Origin: Enterobacter sp. CC120223-11
GTDB taxonomy: Bacteria; Pseudomonadota; Gammaproteobacteria; Enterobacterales; Enterobacteriaceae
DNA length: 64,000 nucleotides
Direction of reading: 5' to 3'
Assembly (NCBI RefSeq): GCF_900215375.1
Contig: NZ_OBEF01000016.1
Location: 1 to 64,000 of the forward strand
The notes beneath the pieces were generated by a model. It worked only from the letters and a program-made list of their open reading frames with translations. It made no database searches and was not told the DNA's origin. Shown here in pieces: positions 18,880 to 33,219 of this stretch. A program made the position numbers and the translations under genes. Each line of letters opens with the position of its first letter. Within the stretch, counting starts at the first letter, position 1.

Positions 18880-20820
18880 ATGCGATTAACGACGAAATTT
18901 TCAGCTTTTGTGACGCTACTGACGGGCCTGACCATTTTCGTCACCCTCATTGGCTGCTCGCTGAGCTTCTATAACGGTATTCAGTACAAAGTGGATTACC
19001 GTGCCCGTGCCGTGGCAACGGTCATCGATTCCCGCCTGGTTAACACCCCTTTTAATCAACTCGACAGCCAGCTGGATGAGATTCTGGTGCCGGTAGATAT
19101 CGTGCGAGTTGATTTTATCGTCAACGATAAAGCGACCTTCAGCCATGTTCGTCAGAGTAGCTATCGCCCGGTCGGCAGCAGCTACCGCTATCGCGAGATG
19201 AGCGTGGAATCCGTTAAGCACCCGGGGATGACGATTCACCTCGTCTACCAGGACCCGATGGTGAACTATTTTCATTCCCTGCTGACCACCGCGCCACTGA
19301 CAATTGCCATTGCCTTTATGGTGCTGATCGTCTTCTTTTCCGTTCGCTGGCTGCGCAATCAGCTGGCGGGGCAGGAGCTGCTGGAGCTGCGATCCACCCG
19401 CATCCTGAACGGAGAGCGTGGGCATCAGGTGCGCGGCTCGGTGCACGAATGGCCCGCGAGGACCAGCAGCGCGCTCGACACGCTGCTGTCTGAAATTCAG
19501 TTTGCCTCTGAACAGCGTAGCCGTATGGATACCCTGATCCGTTCTTACGCAGCCCAGGACACCAAAACGGGGCTCAGTAACCGTATGTTCTTCGATAATC
19601 AATTGGCGACGATGCTCGACGATCAGGAGAAAGTCGGGGCGCACGGTATCGTGATGCTGATTCGCTTGCCTGAATTTAATATCGTGCGTGACCAGTGGGG
19701 GCGCGAGGCGGCAGAAGAACATTTCTTTATGATTATCAATATGCTGTCGACCTTCATGCTGCGCTACCCAGGCGCACTGCTGGCGCGCTACTATCGCAGT
19801 GATTTTGCCGTATTGTTGCCGCACCGGACCCTGAAAGAAGCCGACAGTATCGCCGGGCAGCTGTTAAAGGCGCTGGACGCTCTGCCGTCGACGAAGATTC
19901 TCGATAAGGATGACATGATGCACATCGGCATCTGTACCTGGCGCAGCGGGCAGTCGACGGATCAGGTCATGGAGCATGCCGATGCCGCCGTGCGTAATGC
20001 CGTGCTTCAGGGCAGTAATAGCTGGGCGGTGTATGACGATTCTCTCCCGGAGAAAGGGCGAGGCAACGTTCGCTGGCGGACGCTGATAGAGCAGATGCTG
20101 AGCCGCGGCGGCCCACGTTTCTACCAAAAACCGGCCATACATTATGACGGACGTGTCCATCACCGGGAGCTAATGTGCCGTATCTACGACGGTAAAGAAG
20201 AGGTGAGCGCCGAGGAGTACATGCCGATAGTGCTGGAATTCGGCCTGGCAGAAGAGTACGACCGTCTGCAAATCACCCGTTTGCTGCCATTCCTGTCGTT
20301 CTGGCCTGAAGAGAATCTGGCATTGCAGGTCACGGTTGAGTCGCTGATTCGCCCCCGATTCCAGCGCTGGCTGCGCGATACGCTGATGCAAAGTGAAAAA
20401 TCGCAGCGAAATCGGATTATTTTTGAACTTGCAGAGGCGGATGTCTGTCAACATATCAGCCGCTTACAGCCCGTGATGCGATTAATTAATGCGTTAGGGG
20501 CGAGAGTGGTAGTGATTCAGGCAGGTTTGACGCTGGTCAGCACCAGCTGGATCAAAGAGCTTTCGGTGGAGCTGGTGAAGCTGCATCCGGGGCTGGTCCG
20601 TAATATAGAGAAACGCAGTGAAAACCAGCTGCTGGTACAAAGTCTCGTCGAAGCCTGCAAGGGCACTCCGACGCAGGTCTTTGCGACCGGGCTGCGCAGC
20701 CGTAGCGAGTGGCAAGTTTTACGAGAGTGCGGTGTGCTGGGTGGACAGGGCGATTTTTTTGCTTCGTCACAACCACTTGACACTAGCGTAAAAAAATATT
20801 CGCAAAGATACTCTGTTTGA
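18880..20820 (+). CDS. csrD: RNase E specificity factor CsrD
   Basis: A 646-residue inner-membrane protein that targets the sRNAs CsrB and CsrC for RNase E decay and so tunes the CsrA system. Two membrane helices (about 10-32 and 150-172) enclose a periplasmic part, followed by a coiled HAMP-like linker and degenerate GGDEF and EAL domains. The GGDEF signature reads RSDF and the EAL motif is ELMCRI, so no cyclic-di-GMP chemistry is expected. The start at 18880 (MRLTTKFSAF) is the E. coli start. The frame is open 26 codons earlier without a family match. Confidence 0.96.
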   Translation: MRLTTKFSAFVTLLTGLTIFVTLIGCSLSFYNGIQYKVDYRARAVATVIDSRLVNTPFNQLDSQLDEILVPVDIVRVDFIVNDKATFSHVRQSSYRPVGSSYRYREMSVESVKHPGMTIHLVYQDPMVNYFHSLLTTAPLTIAIAFMVLIVFFSVRWLRNQLAGQELLELRSTRILNGERGHQVRGSVHEWPARTSSALDTLLSEIQFASEQRSRMDTLIRSYAAQDTKTGLSNRMFFDNQLATMLDDQEKVGAHGIVMLIRLPEFNIVRDQWGREAAEEHFFMIINMLSTFMLRYPGALLARYYRSDFAVLLPHRTLKEADSIAGQLLKALDALPSTKILDKDDMMHIGICTWRSGQSTDQVMEHADAAVRNAVLQGSNSWAVYDDSLPEKGRGNVRWRTLIEQMLSRGGPRFYQKPAIHYDGRVHHRELMCRIYDGKEEVSAEEYMPIVLEFGLAEEYDRLQITRLLPFLSFWPEENLALQVTVESLIRPRFQRWLRDTLMQSEKSQRNRIIFELAEADVCQHISRLQPVMRLINALGARVVVIQAGLTLVSTSWIKELSVELVKLHPGLVRNIEKRSENQLLVQSLVEACKGTPTQVFATGLRSRSEWQVLRECGVLGGQGDFFASSQPLDTSVKKYSQRYSV

Positions 20821-22159
<1,339 letters not shown>

Positions 22160-22227
22160 TCAGCCAGAAGTCCGGGGGCAGCGATTTGCTGCCCTTGATT
22201 TCACTGACGCGAGAATACGCATAGCCT

Positions 22228-23729
<1,502 letters not shown>

Positions 23730-23736
23730 GGTTTCT

Positions 23737-24330
23737 ATGACAATGCTTTATCTTGCTTCCGGCTCCCCGCGTCGTCAGGAGCTGTTAACTCAGTTGGGTG
23801 TGAGCTTTGAACGGCTGGTGCCGGGCATTGAGGAGCAGCGTCAGCCGCACGAAGGCGCGCAGCATTATGTGGCCCGCCTGGCGCGCGAGAAGGCCCAGGC
23901 AGGCGTTGCGCTTGCCGCACTGGACTTACCGGTGCTCGGTGCCGATACCATTGTGGTACTGAACGGTGAAGTGCTGGAGAAACCGCAAAGTACGGAGCAT
24001 GCCGCAGCAATGCTGAAACAGCTTTCGGGGCAAACGCATCAGGTGATGACCGCGGTCGCGTTGGCCGATAGCCATCAGACGATCGACTGCCTGGTGACCA
24101 CCGAAGTGACGTTCAGAGTCTTATCAGACGAAGATATCCAGGGCTACGTCGCCAGCGGCGAGCCAATGGATAAAGCAGGTGCATACGGTATTCAGGGGCT
24201 GGGTGGCTGTTTTGTCAGGAAGATCAATGGCAGCTATCACGCCGTAGTCGGCTTACCGCTGGTGGAAACGTATGAGTTGCTGAGCAATTTTAACTCACTG
24301 CGTGAGAAAAGGGATAAACATGACGGCTGA
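23737..24330 (+). CDS. yhdE: Nucleotide pyrophosphatase YhdE (Maf family)
   Basis: A 197-residue Maf protein that hydrolyses dTTP, UTP and related modified pyrimidine nucleotides to monophosphates, a house-cleaning role. The N-terminal [10 protein letters not shown] and the catalytic region [10 protein letters not shown] are intact. It starts seven bases after mreD, and its last 11 bp overlap rng. Confidence 0.95.
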   Translation: MTMLYLASGSPRRQELLTQLGVSFERLVPGIEEQRQPHEGAQHYVARLAREKAQAGVALAALDLPVLGADTIVVLNGEVLEKPQSTEHAAAMLKQLSGQTHQVMTAVALADSHQTIDCLVTTEVTFRVLSDEDIQGYVASGEPMDKAGAYGIQGLGGCFVRKINGSYHAVVGLPLVETYELLSNFNSLREKRDKHDG

Positions 24331-25789
24331 ATTATTAGTGAACGTAACGCCCTCGGAAACCCGGGTGGCGTACATTGATGGCGGTATTCTTCAGGAAATT
24401 CATATAGAGCGTGAAGCGCGACGCGGAATCGTAGGCAATATCTACAAAGGTCGTGTCAGTCGTGTACTCCCAGGGATGCAGGCGGCATTTGTAGATATTG
24501 GTCTGGATAAGGCCGCGTTTCTTCACGCATCAGACATCATGCCCCACACGGAGTGCGTGGCCGGGGAAGAGCAGAAACAGTTCACCGTCCGCGATATTTC
24601 AGAACTGGTGCGTCAGGGCCAGGATCTGATGGTCCAGGTGGTGAAAGATCCCCTCGGCACCAAAGGCGCGCGTTTAACCACAGACATTACTTTGCCGTCG
24701 CGCTACCTCGTGTTCATGCCTGGTGCTTCGCACGTGGGCGTTTCCCAACGAATTGAAAGTGAAGCCGAGCGTGAGCGCCTGAAAAACGTGGTGTCGGCGT
24801 ATTGCGATGAGCAGGGCGGGTTTATCATCCGTACCGCCGCCGAAGGCGTGTGTGAAGATGATTTAGCCTCAGATGCCGCCTACCTGAAGCGTGTCTGGAC
24901 CAAAGTCATGGAGCGTAAAAAGCGCCCACAGACTCGCTACCAGATGTACGGCGAACTGGCGCTGGCCCAGCGCGTGCTGCGCGACTTTGCCGACGCGCAT
25001 CTCGATAAAATTCGCGTGGACTCCCGCCTGACCTTCGAAGCGCTGATGGAATTCACCGCCGAGTACATGCCGGAGATGACCAGCAAGCTCGAGCATTACA
25101 GCGGTCGCCAGCCTATCTTTGATCTCTTTGATGTCGAAAACGAAATCCAGCGCGCGCTGGAGCGTAAGGTCGAACTGAAGTCCGGCGGCTACCTGGTTAT
25201 CGATCAAACCGAAGCGATGACCACCGTCGACATCAATACCGGTGCCTTTGTGGGCCACCGCAATCTCGACGACACCATTTTCAATACCAACATCGAAGCG
25301 ACTCAGGCGATTGCCCGCCAGCTGCGCCTGCGCAATCTCGGCGGCATCATTATCATCGATTTTATCGACATGAGTAATGAAGACCACCGTCGTCGCGTGC
25401 TGCACTCGCTGGAGCAGGCGCTGAGCAAAGACCGCGTGAAGACCAGCATTAACGGCTTCTCGCAGCTTGGGTTGGTGGAAATGACCCGCAAGCGCACGCG
25501 TGAAAGCGTAGAGCACGTGCTCTGCCACGAATGCCCGACCTGCCATGGGCGCGGCACGGTAAAGACGGTCGAAACGGTGTGCTACGAAATCATGCGAGAA
25601 ATCGTGCGAGTGCATCACGCCTATGACTCCGACCGTTTCCTGGTCTATGCTTCAGCCTCTGTTGCCGAAACCCTGAAAGGGGAAGAGTCCCACGCGCTGG
25701 CGGAAGTCGAAATCTTCGTCGGCAAACAGGTTAAAGTTCAGATTGAACCGCTCTACAATCAGGAGCAATTCGACGTGGTAATGATGTAG
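24320..25789 (+). CDS. rng: Ribonuclease G
   Basis: A 489-residue endoribonuclease that matures the 5' end of 16S rRNA and cuts selected mRNAs. An S1 domain ([19 protein letters not shown], about 38-110) precedes an RNase H-like and DNase I-like core with the metal-binding aspartates in [10 protein letters not shown] and IIIDFIDM. The zinc-link motif CPTCHGRG lies near residue 410. It lacks the long scaffold tail of RNase E. The start at 24320 lies inside yhdE, with AAGGG upstream. Confidence 0.97.
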   Translation: MTAELLVNVTPSETRVAYIDGGILQEIHIEREARRGIVGNIYKGRVSRVLPGMQAAFVDIGLDKAAFLHASDIMPHTECVAGEEQKQFTVRDISELVRQGQDLMVQVVKDPLGTKGARLTTDITLPSRYLVFMPGASHVGVSQRIESEAERERLKNVVSAYCDEQGGFIIRTAAEGVCEDDLASDAAYLKRVWTKVMERKKRPQTRYQMYGELALAQRVLRDFADAHLDKIRVDSRLTFEALMEFTAEYMPEMTSKLEHYSGRQPIFDLFDVENEIQRALERKVELKSGGYLVIDQTEAMTTVDINTGAFVGHRNLDDTIFNTNIEATQAIARQLRLRNLGGIIIIDFIDMSNEDHRRRVLHSLEQALSKDRVKTSINGFSQLGLVEMTRKRTRESVEHVLCHECPTCHGRGTVKTVETVCYEIMREIVRVHHAYDSDRFLVYASASVAETLKGEESHALAEVEIFVGKQVKVQIEPLYNQEQFDVVMM

Positions 25790-25816
25790 TTTGCTGGCTG
25801 CAACAAGGAGAGATGC

Positions 25817-28800
25817 GTGAGGCGTTTGCCTGGAATCCTGCTGATCACGGTGGCAACATTGATTGTTATCGTCGCGCTACTGGTCAGTGGCCTGCGTCTC
25901 GTTTTGCCGCAGCTGGACAAATGGCGTCCACAGCTGCTGGAGAAAATCGCCGAGTCGACCGGGCATCCTGTCGACGCCTCGCAGATCAAAGCCAGCTGGG
26001 AAAACTACGGTCCAACGCTTGAAGTTCGCGACATCAAAGCGGGCATGAAAAACGATGGGCAGCTGTCGGTCAAGCGCGTCACGCTTGCGCTGGACATCTG
26101 GCAAAGCCTGCTGCATTTCCGCTGGCAGTTTCGCGAGCTGACCTTCTGGCAGCTGCAAATTCGCACCAACACCCCTCTGCAACACAACGACAGCAGCGGC
26201 CAGCTGAAAACTGACCGCATCGGCGATCTGTTTCTGCGCCAGTTCGATCAGTTCACCCTTCGCGACAGCCATCTTAGTTTTCTGACGCTCTCCGGCCAGC
26301 GCGCCGAACTCGCTATCCCGCAGCTGACCTGGCTGAACGGCAAAAACCGTCACCGCGCCGAAGGGGAACTGAGCCTTTCCAGCCTCACCGGGCAGCATGG
26401 CGTCATGAAAGTGCGCATGGACCTGCGTGATGAAAACGGCCTGCTCAATGAAGGGCGACTGTGGGTGCAGGCGGATGACATCGACGTCAAGCCGTGGCTG
26501 GGGCGCTGGATGGAGGACAACATCGCGCTGACCTCGGCCCGCTTCAGTCTTGAAGGCTGGATCGAACTCAACAAAGGCGATATCGCCAGTGGCGACGTCT
26601 GGCTGAAGAAGGGCGGCGCAAGCTGGCAAGGGGACAAGCAGCCTCATAACCTGTCTGTTGATAATCTGATGGCGCACATCAGCCGGGCAGACTCCGGCTG
26701 GGCGTTCAACATTCCTGACACGCGTATTGCGATTGACGACAAGCGCTGGCCGCAGGGCGCGCTGGCGCTGGCGTGGATCCCCGGTCAGGACGTCGGCGGG
26801 AAAGACAACGTGCGCAGTGATGAACTTCGCATCCGCGCCAGCAACCTTGAACTTAGCGGGCTGGCGGGCCTGTTGCCTATCGCGGAGAAGCTCTCGCCGT
26901 CGCTCGGTGAAATCTGGGAGACAACTCAGCCTGCCGGGCAGATTGACCAGCTGGCGCTGGATATTCCCCTGCAGGCCACGGAGAAAACCCGTTTCCAGGC
27001 GGCCTGGAGCAACCTCGCATGGAAGCAGTGGCAGCTGTTGCCGGGCGCAGAACACTTTTCCGGCCGTGCAGAAGGCAGCGTTGAAAACGGTTCGCTCAAC
27101 GTCAGCATGGAAAACGCCAAAATGCCTTATGAGACGGTGTTTCGTGCGCCGCTTGAGATAGCAAAAGGCACGGCGAATCTTTCCTGGGTGAAGAATGAGA
27201 AGGGCTTCATGCTCGACGGGCGTGACATCGACGTTCAGGCGACCGGCGTCCATGCCAACGGCGGCTTCCGCTGGCTGCAGCCCGCCAATGACGTTCCGTG
27301 GCTCGGTATTCTGGCCGGTATCAGCACCAACGACGGTGGTCAGGCCTGGCGCTACTTCCCGGAAAACCTGATGGGCAAAGAGCTGGTCGATTATCTCAGC
27401 TCGGCGATCAAAGGCGGCCAGGCGGATAACGCGACGCTGGTTTACGGCGGTAACCCGCATCTGTTCCCGTACAAGCATAACGAAGGCCAGTTCCAGGTCT
27501 GGGTGCCGCTGCACAATGCGACCTTTGCCTTCCAGCCAGACTGGCCTGCCCTTACCAACCTGAATATTGATCTCAACTTCCTCAATGACGGGCTGTTTAT
27601 GCAGGCCGATAAGGTGGCACTGGGTGGCGTGACGGCGCATAACCTGAATGCGGCGATTCCGGACTACTCGAAAGAAAAGCTGATCATCGACTCGCAAATT
27701 GCCGGGCCGGGCAAGGCCGTCGGGCCGTACTTCGACGAGTCGCCGTTGAAAGATTCTCTGGGCGCGACGCTCGAAGAGCTCCAGCTTGATGGCGATGTGA
27801 ATGCTCGCTTACATCTTGATATTCCGCTCAACGGCAAGCAGGTGCTGGCCAAAGGCGACGTGCGCCTGAACAACAACAGCCTGTTTATCAAACCGCTCGA
27901 CAGCACGCTGAAAAATTTAAACGGCAGCTTTAGCTTTGAGAATGGCGATCTGAAAAGCGGGCCGCTGACCGCCAACTGGTTTAATCAGCCGCTGAACGTC
28001 AATTTCACCACCACGGAAGGGCCAAAGGCTTATCAGGTAGCGGTGAATATGGACGCCAACTGGCAGCCCACCCGCACGGGAATGCTGCCAAAGCAGATCA
28101 ACGATGCCATCAGCGGTAGCGTGCCGTGGCAGGGGAAAGTTGGCATCGAGCTGCCTTACAAAGGCACAACAAACTACAAGGTTGATATCACCGGCGACCT
28201 GAAGAATGTAAGCAGTCGCTTACCTGCGCCGGTTGATAAAAAGGCCGGGGAGCCGCTGCCGGTGAAGCTGACGGCGGCAGGCGACCTGAATCATTTCGAT
28301 CTGACGGGTAATGTAGGCGCGAAAGATCACCTCAACAGCCGCTGGCTGCTGAACAAAAAACTGACGCTCGATCGGGCTATCTGGGCTTCAGACAGCCGCA
28401 GCGTGCCGCCGCTGCCGGATACGGCGGGTGTAGAATTGAACCTGCCACCGATGGACGGTGCGCAGTGGCTGGCCCTGTTCCGTCAGGGTGCCGCAGACAG
28501 CGTGGGCGGCGCAGCCGTCTTCCCGGAACGCGTGACGCTGCGAACCCCGGCGTTAACCATGGCAGGCCAGCGCTGGAACAACATCAGCATTATTTCGCAG
28601 CCCACTTCGTCAGGCACCAGCGTGGAGGCACAGGGGCGTGAAATTAACGCGACGCTTGCGCTACGCAATAATGCGCCGTGGCTGGCGAACATTCGTTATC
28701 TCTATTACAACCCATCGGCAACCACCACCACCGGCGAAGCCGTGGGCAGCAACCTCTATGAAAAAGATCGGGTCGATTTCCAGAACTGGCCTGACGTGCA

Positions 28801-29614
28801 GCTCCGCTGCGCAGAGTGCTGGCTGTGGGGGCAAAAATACGGGCGTATTGACGGTGATTTTGCAGTGAAAGGCAACACGCTGTCGCTCTCTAACGGGCTG
28901 CTGGATACGGGCTTTGCCCGTCTGACGATGAACGGCGAATGGGTCAATGCGCCGGGCAGCGAGCGCACATCGCTGAAAGGGAAACTTCGCGGCAGCAAAG
29001 TAGATGCGGCGCTCGGCTATTTTGGCGTCGCCACGCCTATCCGCGATTCTTCATTCGATATTGATTATGACCTGCACTGGCGCGACGAGCCCTGGACGCC
29101 GGATGTGTCCTCTTTGAATGGGATCCTGAAGGCGCATCTGGGCAAAGGCGAATTTACCGACATCAGTACCGGCCATGCCGGCCAGCTGCTGCGCCTGCTG
29201 AGCGTCGACTCGCTGCTGCGCAAGCTGCGTTTTGACTTCAGCGATACCTTCAGCGAAGGCTTCTGGTTTGACTCCATTCGCAGCACCGCGTGGATTAAAG
29301 ACGGCACGCTGCACACCGACGACACGCTGGTGGATGGCCTTGAAGCGGATATCGCCATGAAGGGTTCCGTGAACCTGGTGCGTCGCGAACTGGACATGGA
29401 AGCGGTGGTCGCGCCGGAAATCTCTGCCACCGTCGGCGTGGCGACGGCGTTTGCCGTGAACCCGATAATCGGTGCCGCTGTGTTTGCGGCCAGCAAAGTG
29501 CTGGGGCCGCTGTGGAGCAAAGTATCGATTCTGCGTTACCACATCACCGGGCCTATCGATCAGCCGCAAATCAATGAAGTGCTGCGCCAGGCGCGCGGCG
29601 ATAAAAAGCAATGA
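25817..29614 (+). CDS. yhdP: AsmA-like envelope protein YhdP
   Basis: A 1265-residue protein with one N-terminal membrane helix (about 5-25) and a very long periplasmic beta-rich body of the AsmA/chorein type. In E. coli, YhdP with TamB and YdbH moves phospholipids to the outer membrane, and YhdP also limits the action of enterobacterial common antigen. The start is GTG at 25817. The ATG four bases earlier is in another frame. The AsmA-like C-terminal region with DIAMKGSVNLVRRELDMEAVV is intact. It is 27 bases after rng and probably cotranscribed. Confidence 0.95.
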   Translation: MRRLPGILLITVATLIVIVALLVSGLRLVLPQLDKWRPQLLEKIAESTGHPVDASQIKASWENYGPTLEVRDIKAGMKNDGQLSVKRVTLALDIWQSLLHFRWQFRELTFWQLQIRTNTPLQHNDSSGQLKTDRIGDLFLRQFDQFTLRDSHLSFLTLSGQRAELAIPQLTWLNGKNRHRAEGELSLSSLTGQHGVMKVRMDLRDENGLLNEGRLWVQADDIDVKPWLGRWMEDNIALTSARFSLEGWIELNKGDIASGDVWLKKGGASWQGDKQPHNLSVDNLMAHISRADSGWAFNIPDTRIAIDDKRWPQGALALAWIPGQDVGGKDNVRSDELRIRASNLELSGLAGLLPIAEKLSPSLGEIWETTQPAGQIDQLALDIPLQATEKTRFQAAWSNLAWKQWQLLPGAEHFSGRAEGSVENGSLNVSMENAKMPYETVFRAPLEIAKGTANLSWVKNEKGFMLDGRDIDVQATGVHANGGFRWLQPANDVPWLGILAGISTNDGGQAWRYFPENLMGKELVDYLSSAIKGGQADNATLVYGGNPHLFPYKHNEGQFQVWVPLHNATFAFQPDWPALTNLNIDLNFLNDGLFMQADKVALGGVTAHNLNAAIPDYSKEKLIIDSQIAGPGKAVGPYFDESPLKDSLGATLEELQLDGDVNARLHLDIPLNGKQVLAKGDVRLNNNSLFIKPLDSTLKNLNGSFSFENGDLKSGPLTANWFNQPLNVNFTTTEGPKAYQVAVNMDANWQPTRTGMLPKQINDAISGSVPWQGKVGIELPYKGTTNYKVDITGDLKNVSSRLPAPVDKKAGEPLPVKLTAAGDLNHFDLTGNVGAKDHLNSRWLLNKKLTLDRAIWASDSRSVPPLPDTAGVELNLPPMDGAQWLALFRQGAADSVGGAAVFPERVTLRTPALTMAGQRWNNISIISQPTSSGTSVEAQGREINATLALRNNAPWLANIRYLYYNPSATTTTGEAVGSNLYEKDRVDFQNWPDVQLRCAECWLWGQKYGRIDGDFAVKGNTLSLSNGLLDTGFARLTMNGEWVNAPGSERTSLKGKLRGSKVDAALGYFGVATPIRDSSFDIDYDLHWRDEPWTPDVSSLNGILKAHLGKGEFTDISTGHAGQLLRLLSVDSLLRKLRFDFSDTFSEGFWFDSIRSTAWIKDGTLHTDDTLVDGLEADIAMKGSVNLVRRELDMEAVVAPEISATVGVATAFAVNPIIGAAVFAASKVLGPLWSKVSILRYHITGPIDQPQINEVLRQARGDKKQ

Positions 29615-29619
29615 TTTGA

Positions 29620-31146
<1,527 letters not shown>

Positions 31147-31153
31147 CATCACT

Positions 31154-31183
31154 TGCCGGATGGCGCTGCCGCTTATCCGGCCG
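31154..31183. repeat. REP element
   Basis: GCCGGAT at 31155-31161 pairs with ATCCGGC at 31175-31181, with the standard REP interior (GGCGCTGCCGCTT). It stands alone right after tldD and may protect the 3' end of its mRNA. Confidence 0.75.
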
Positions 31184-31234
31184 ACAGCCAGGCCTGGAAC
31201 CTCCGGGCCTGTGTATTTTTGACGGAGACCGCGG

Positions 31235-31954
31235 ATGAAGGTCGCTCGCCATCAGCACATCGTAACGCTTCTGGAACAATCCCAAAGCCTCACCACAGAC
31301 GAGCTGGCTGCCGTGCTCAGCGTCAGTAAAGAAACGGTGCGCCGCGATCTTAGCGACCTACAGCAGCAGGGTAAGATTCAGCGCAGTCACGGGCGCGCAC
31401 GCGTCATTCATCACCCATCAAGAGATAGCGAAGCGCCATTCTACGCCAGGCTGAAAAGCCATTATGCCCACAAGTCAGACATCGCCCGCCATGCGCTGGC
31501 GTGGATTGAGGCCGGGATGACGATAGCCCTGGACGCCAGTTCGACCTGCTGGTTCCTGGCCCGCCAGCTGCCCGATATGCCGCTAACGGTGTTCACCAAC
31601 AGCCATCCTGTGTGCACAGAGCTTGGTAAGCGTGAGCACATTCGCCTAGTCAGCTCTGGCGGCGAATTACAACGCCAGTTTGGCTATTACGTTAATCCGT
31701 CGCTGGTTACTCAGCTGAAAACGCTCGACATCGATCTGTTTATTTTTTCCTGCGAGGGCGTCGATCGTCATGGCGTGATGTGGGATCCGGGCGGGCACAA
31801 CGCCAGCTACAAGTCACTGCTGCTGAAGCGGGCGTCGCAGTCTTTGCTGCTAATGGACAAGAGCAAGTTTAACCGTTCGAGCGAAGTGCGCATCGGCCCG
31901 CTCAGCGACGTCACCCATCTGATATCAGATGTGCAGCCCGAACAGCTGCCTTAG
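31235..31954 (+). CDS. FucR-like DeoR-family transcription regulator
   Basis: A 239-residue regulator. An N-terminal winged helix-turn-helix (about 5-57; LTTDELAAVLSVSKETVRRDL) is followed by a sugar-phosphate sensor domain of the DeoR type, with GMTIALDASSTCWFLARQL and VFTNSHPVCTELGKRE. From memory it is closest to FucR, the fuculose-1-phosphate-responsive activator of the E. coli fuc regulon: long stretches such as RLKSHYAHKSDIAR are the same or nearly so. No fucose gene is near, so its ligand and targets are unknown. GGAGAC precedes the ATG. E. coli has no gene between tldD and aaeR. Confidence 0.85.
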   Translation: MKVARHQHIVTLLEQSQSLTTDELAAVLSVSKETVRRDLSDLQQQGKIQRSHGRARVIHHPSRDSEAPFYARLKSHYAHKSDIARHALAWIEAGMTIALDASSTCWFLARQLPDMPLTVFTNSHPVCTELGKREHIRLVSSGGELQRQFGYYVNPSLVTQLKTLDIDLFIFSCEGVDRHGVMWDPGGHNASYKSLLLKRASQSLLLMDKSKFNRSSEVRIGPLSDVTHLISDVQPEQLP

Positions 31955-32877
31955 TTTTTTCCCCGGCCGTTGATGCCCTGGAACTGCCGCGAAACTTCCA
32001 CGAAATAGTCAGTCAGGTAGTTGATGCAGACCTGCACCTTCAGCGGCAGCTTGTCTTTCTCGGTATACACCGCGTAGACCGGGCGCGGATCGGACTGATA
32101 GCGCGGCAGCAGGATCTCCAGTTCGCCGCGGTTGATCTCGTTGATCACCCACATCAGCGGCACGAAGGCAATTCCGGCCCCGGCGGTCAGCCAGCGGTTC
32201 AGCGTCATCGGATCGTTGGTGACGAATCGTCCCTGCGGGATTAGCTTGGTTGATAGTCCTTCCGGGGCAATCAGCTCAAACTCATTGTGCGGACGAATGC
32301 TGTACTCGAGCCACGAATGGCTGGCGAGATCGGCGGGTTTCTCTGGCGTTCCTGCCTGCTGCAGGTAGCTTTTAGCCGCGCAAAGCACCATCGGCATAGA
32401 GCCCAGACGGCGTGAAAACAGCCCGGAATCCTGCAAGGCACCGACGCGGATCACCAGATCCAGACCATCGGCGATCAGGTCGGGGGCGGGGATACCGGTG
32501 ACCAGGTTGACCGAGAGTTCCGGATACTCTTTGAGCATCTCCGAAGTGATCCTGGCGAGGACATTTTGTGCCATAGTTGAAGAACAGCCCACCCGCAGCG
32601 TACCGATGGGCGTGTTGTTAAAGGCATAAAGCTGTTCGTGAACGTCCTGGGCTTCAAACAGCATTCGCCGACAGCCCTGATAGTAAATTTTACCGGCCTC
32701 TGTCAGACCGATGCTGCGGGTGCTGCGGTTCAGCAGCTTGACCTGCAGTTCATCTTCCAGTTTTGAGACGGTCTGGCTTATCGATGAGACGCTCATTTCG
32801 AGCTGCCTTGCCGCGGCCGTAAAGGAACCCAGTTCCACGACTTTGGCGAACACCGACATACGTTTTAATCGTTCCAT
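31951..32877 (-). CDS. aaeR: LysR-type regulator AaeR
   Basis: A 308-residue LysR regulator that activates the aaeXAB efflux operon in response to aromatic carboxylic acids such as p-hydroxybenzoate. The helix-turn-helix is residues 18-37 (GSFTAAARQLEMSVSSISQT). The C-terminal part is the effector domain. It is transcribed away from aaeX across a 131-bp gap. Its TAA overlaps the TAG of the FucR-like gene by the four bases TTAG, tail to tail. Confidence 0.95.
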   Translation of the reverse strand: MERLKRMSVFAKVVELGSFTAAARQLEMSVSSISQTVSKLEDELQVKLLNRSTRSIGLTEAGKIYYQGCRRMLFEAQDVHEQLYAFNNTPIGTLRVGCSSTMAQNVLARITSEMLKEYPELSVNLVTGIPAPDLIADGLDLVIRVGALQDSGLFSRRLGSMPMVLCAAKSYLQQAGTPEKPADLASHSWLEYSIRPHNEFELIAPEGLSTKLIPQGRFVTNDPMTLNRWLTAGAGIAFVPLMWVINEINRGELEILLPRYQSDPRPVYAVYTEKDKLPLKVQVCINYLTDYFVEVSRQFQGINGRGKN

Positions 32878-32893
32878 TGTTCACTCTGACTTA

Positions 32894-32928
32894 AAAGTGA
32901 TTTAGATCACATAATATAGATCACGCTA
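32894..32928. promoter_or_regulatory. CRP-like site and repeated TAGATCAC words, aaeR-aaeX
   Basis: AGTGATTTAGATCACA at 32896-32911 fits the CRP consensus (TGTGA, six bases, TCACA) with one mismatch. TAGATCAC occurs twice, at 32903-32910 and 32917-32924, 14 bp apart, which could mark a LysR half-site pair. Both lie in the divergent promoter region. Confidence 0.45.
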
Positions 32929-33008
32929 TAACAGTTACGTTAATATACTGTTAGCTGAATAATTAAAGCATCACTGCTCTCACCTGCACTCTCTTATTCA
33001 AGGTCAAC

Positions 33009-33212
33009 ATGAGTCTGTTTCCCGTCATCGTGATTTTCGGTCTTTCCTTCCCACCGATCTTCGTCGAGCTGCTACTGTCGCTGGCCATTTTCTGGCTGCT
33101 GCGTCGGGTGCTGGTCCCTACCGGGATCTATGACTTCGTCTGGCATCCTGCGCTTTTTAATACTGCGCTTTATTGCTGTTTGTTCTACCTGATATCGCGC
33201 TTGTTCGTTTGA
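33009..33212 (+). CDS. aaeX: Small membrane protein AaeX
   Basis: A 67-residue protein with two membrane helices (about 4-30 and 42-65) and DUF1656 character ([13 protein letters not shown]). It is the first gene of the aromatic acid efflux operon, seven bases before aaeA. Its exact role in the pump is unknown. Confidence 0.93.
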   Translation: MSLFPVIVIFGLSFPPIFVELLLSLAIFWLLRRVLVPTGIYDFVWHPALFNTALYCCLFYLISRLFV

Positions 33213-33219
33213 GGTCGTT

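Noticed and set aside
18880-20820. CsrD as an active cyclic-di-GMP enzyme
   Set aside because: The GGDEF and EAL signatures are degenerate (RSDF and ELM), which agrees with the known non-enzymatic role of CsrD.
25877-27697. 606-codon open frame opposite yhdP
   Set aside because: It is the reverse complement of strong yhdP coding sequence, has no ribosome binding site or domain, and is explained by high GC at third positions.
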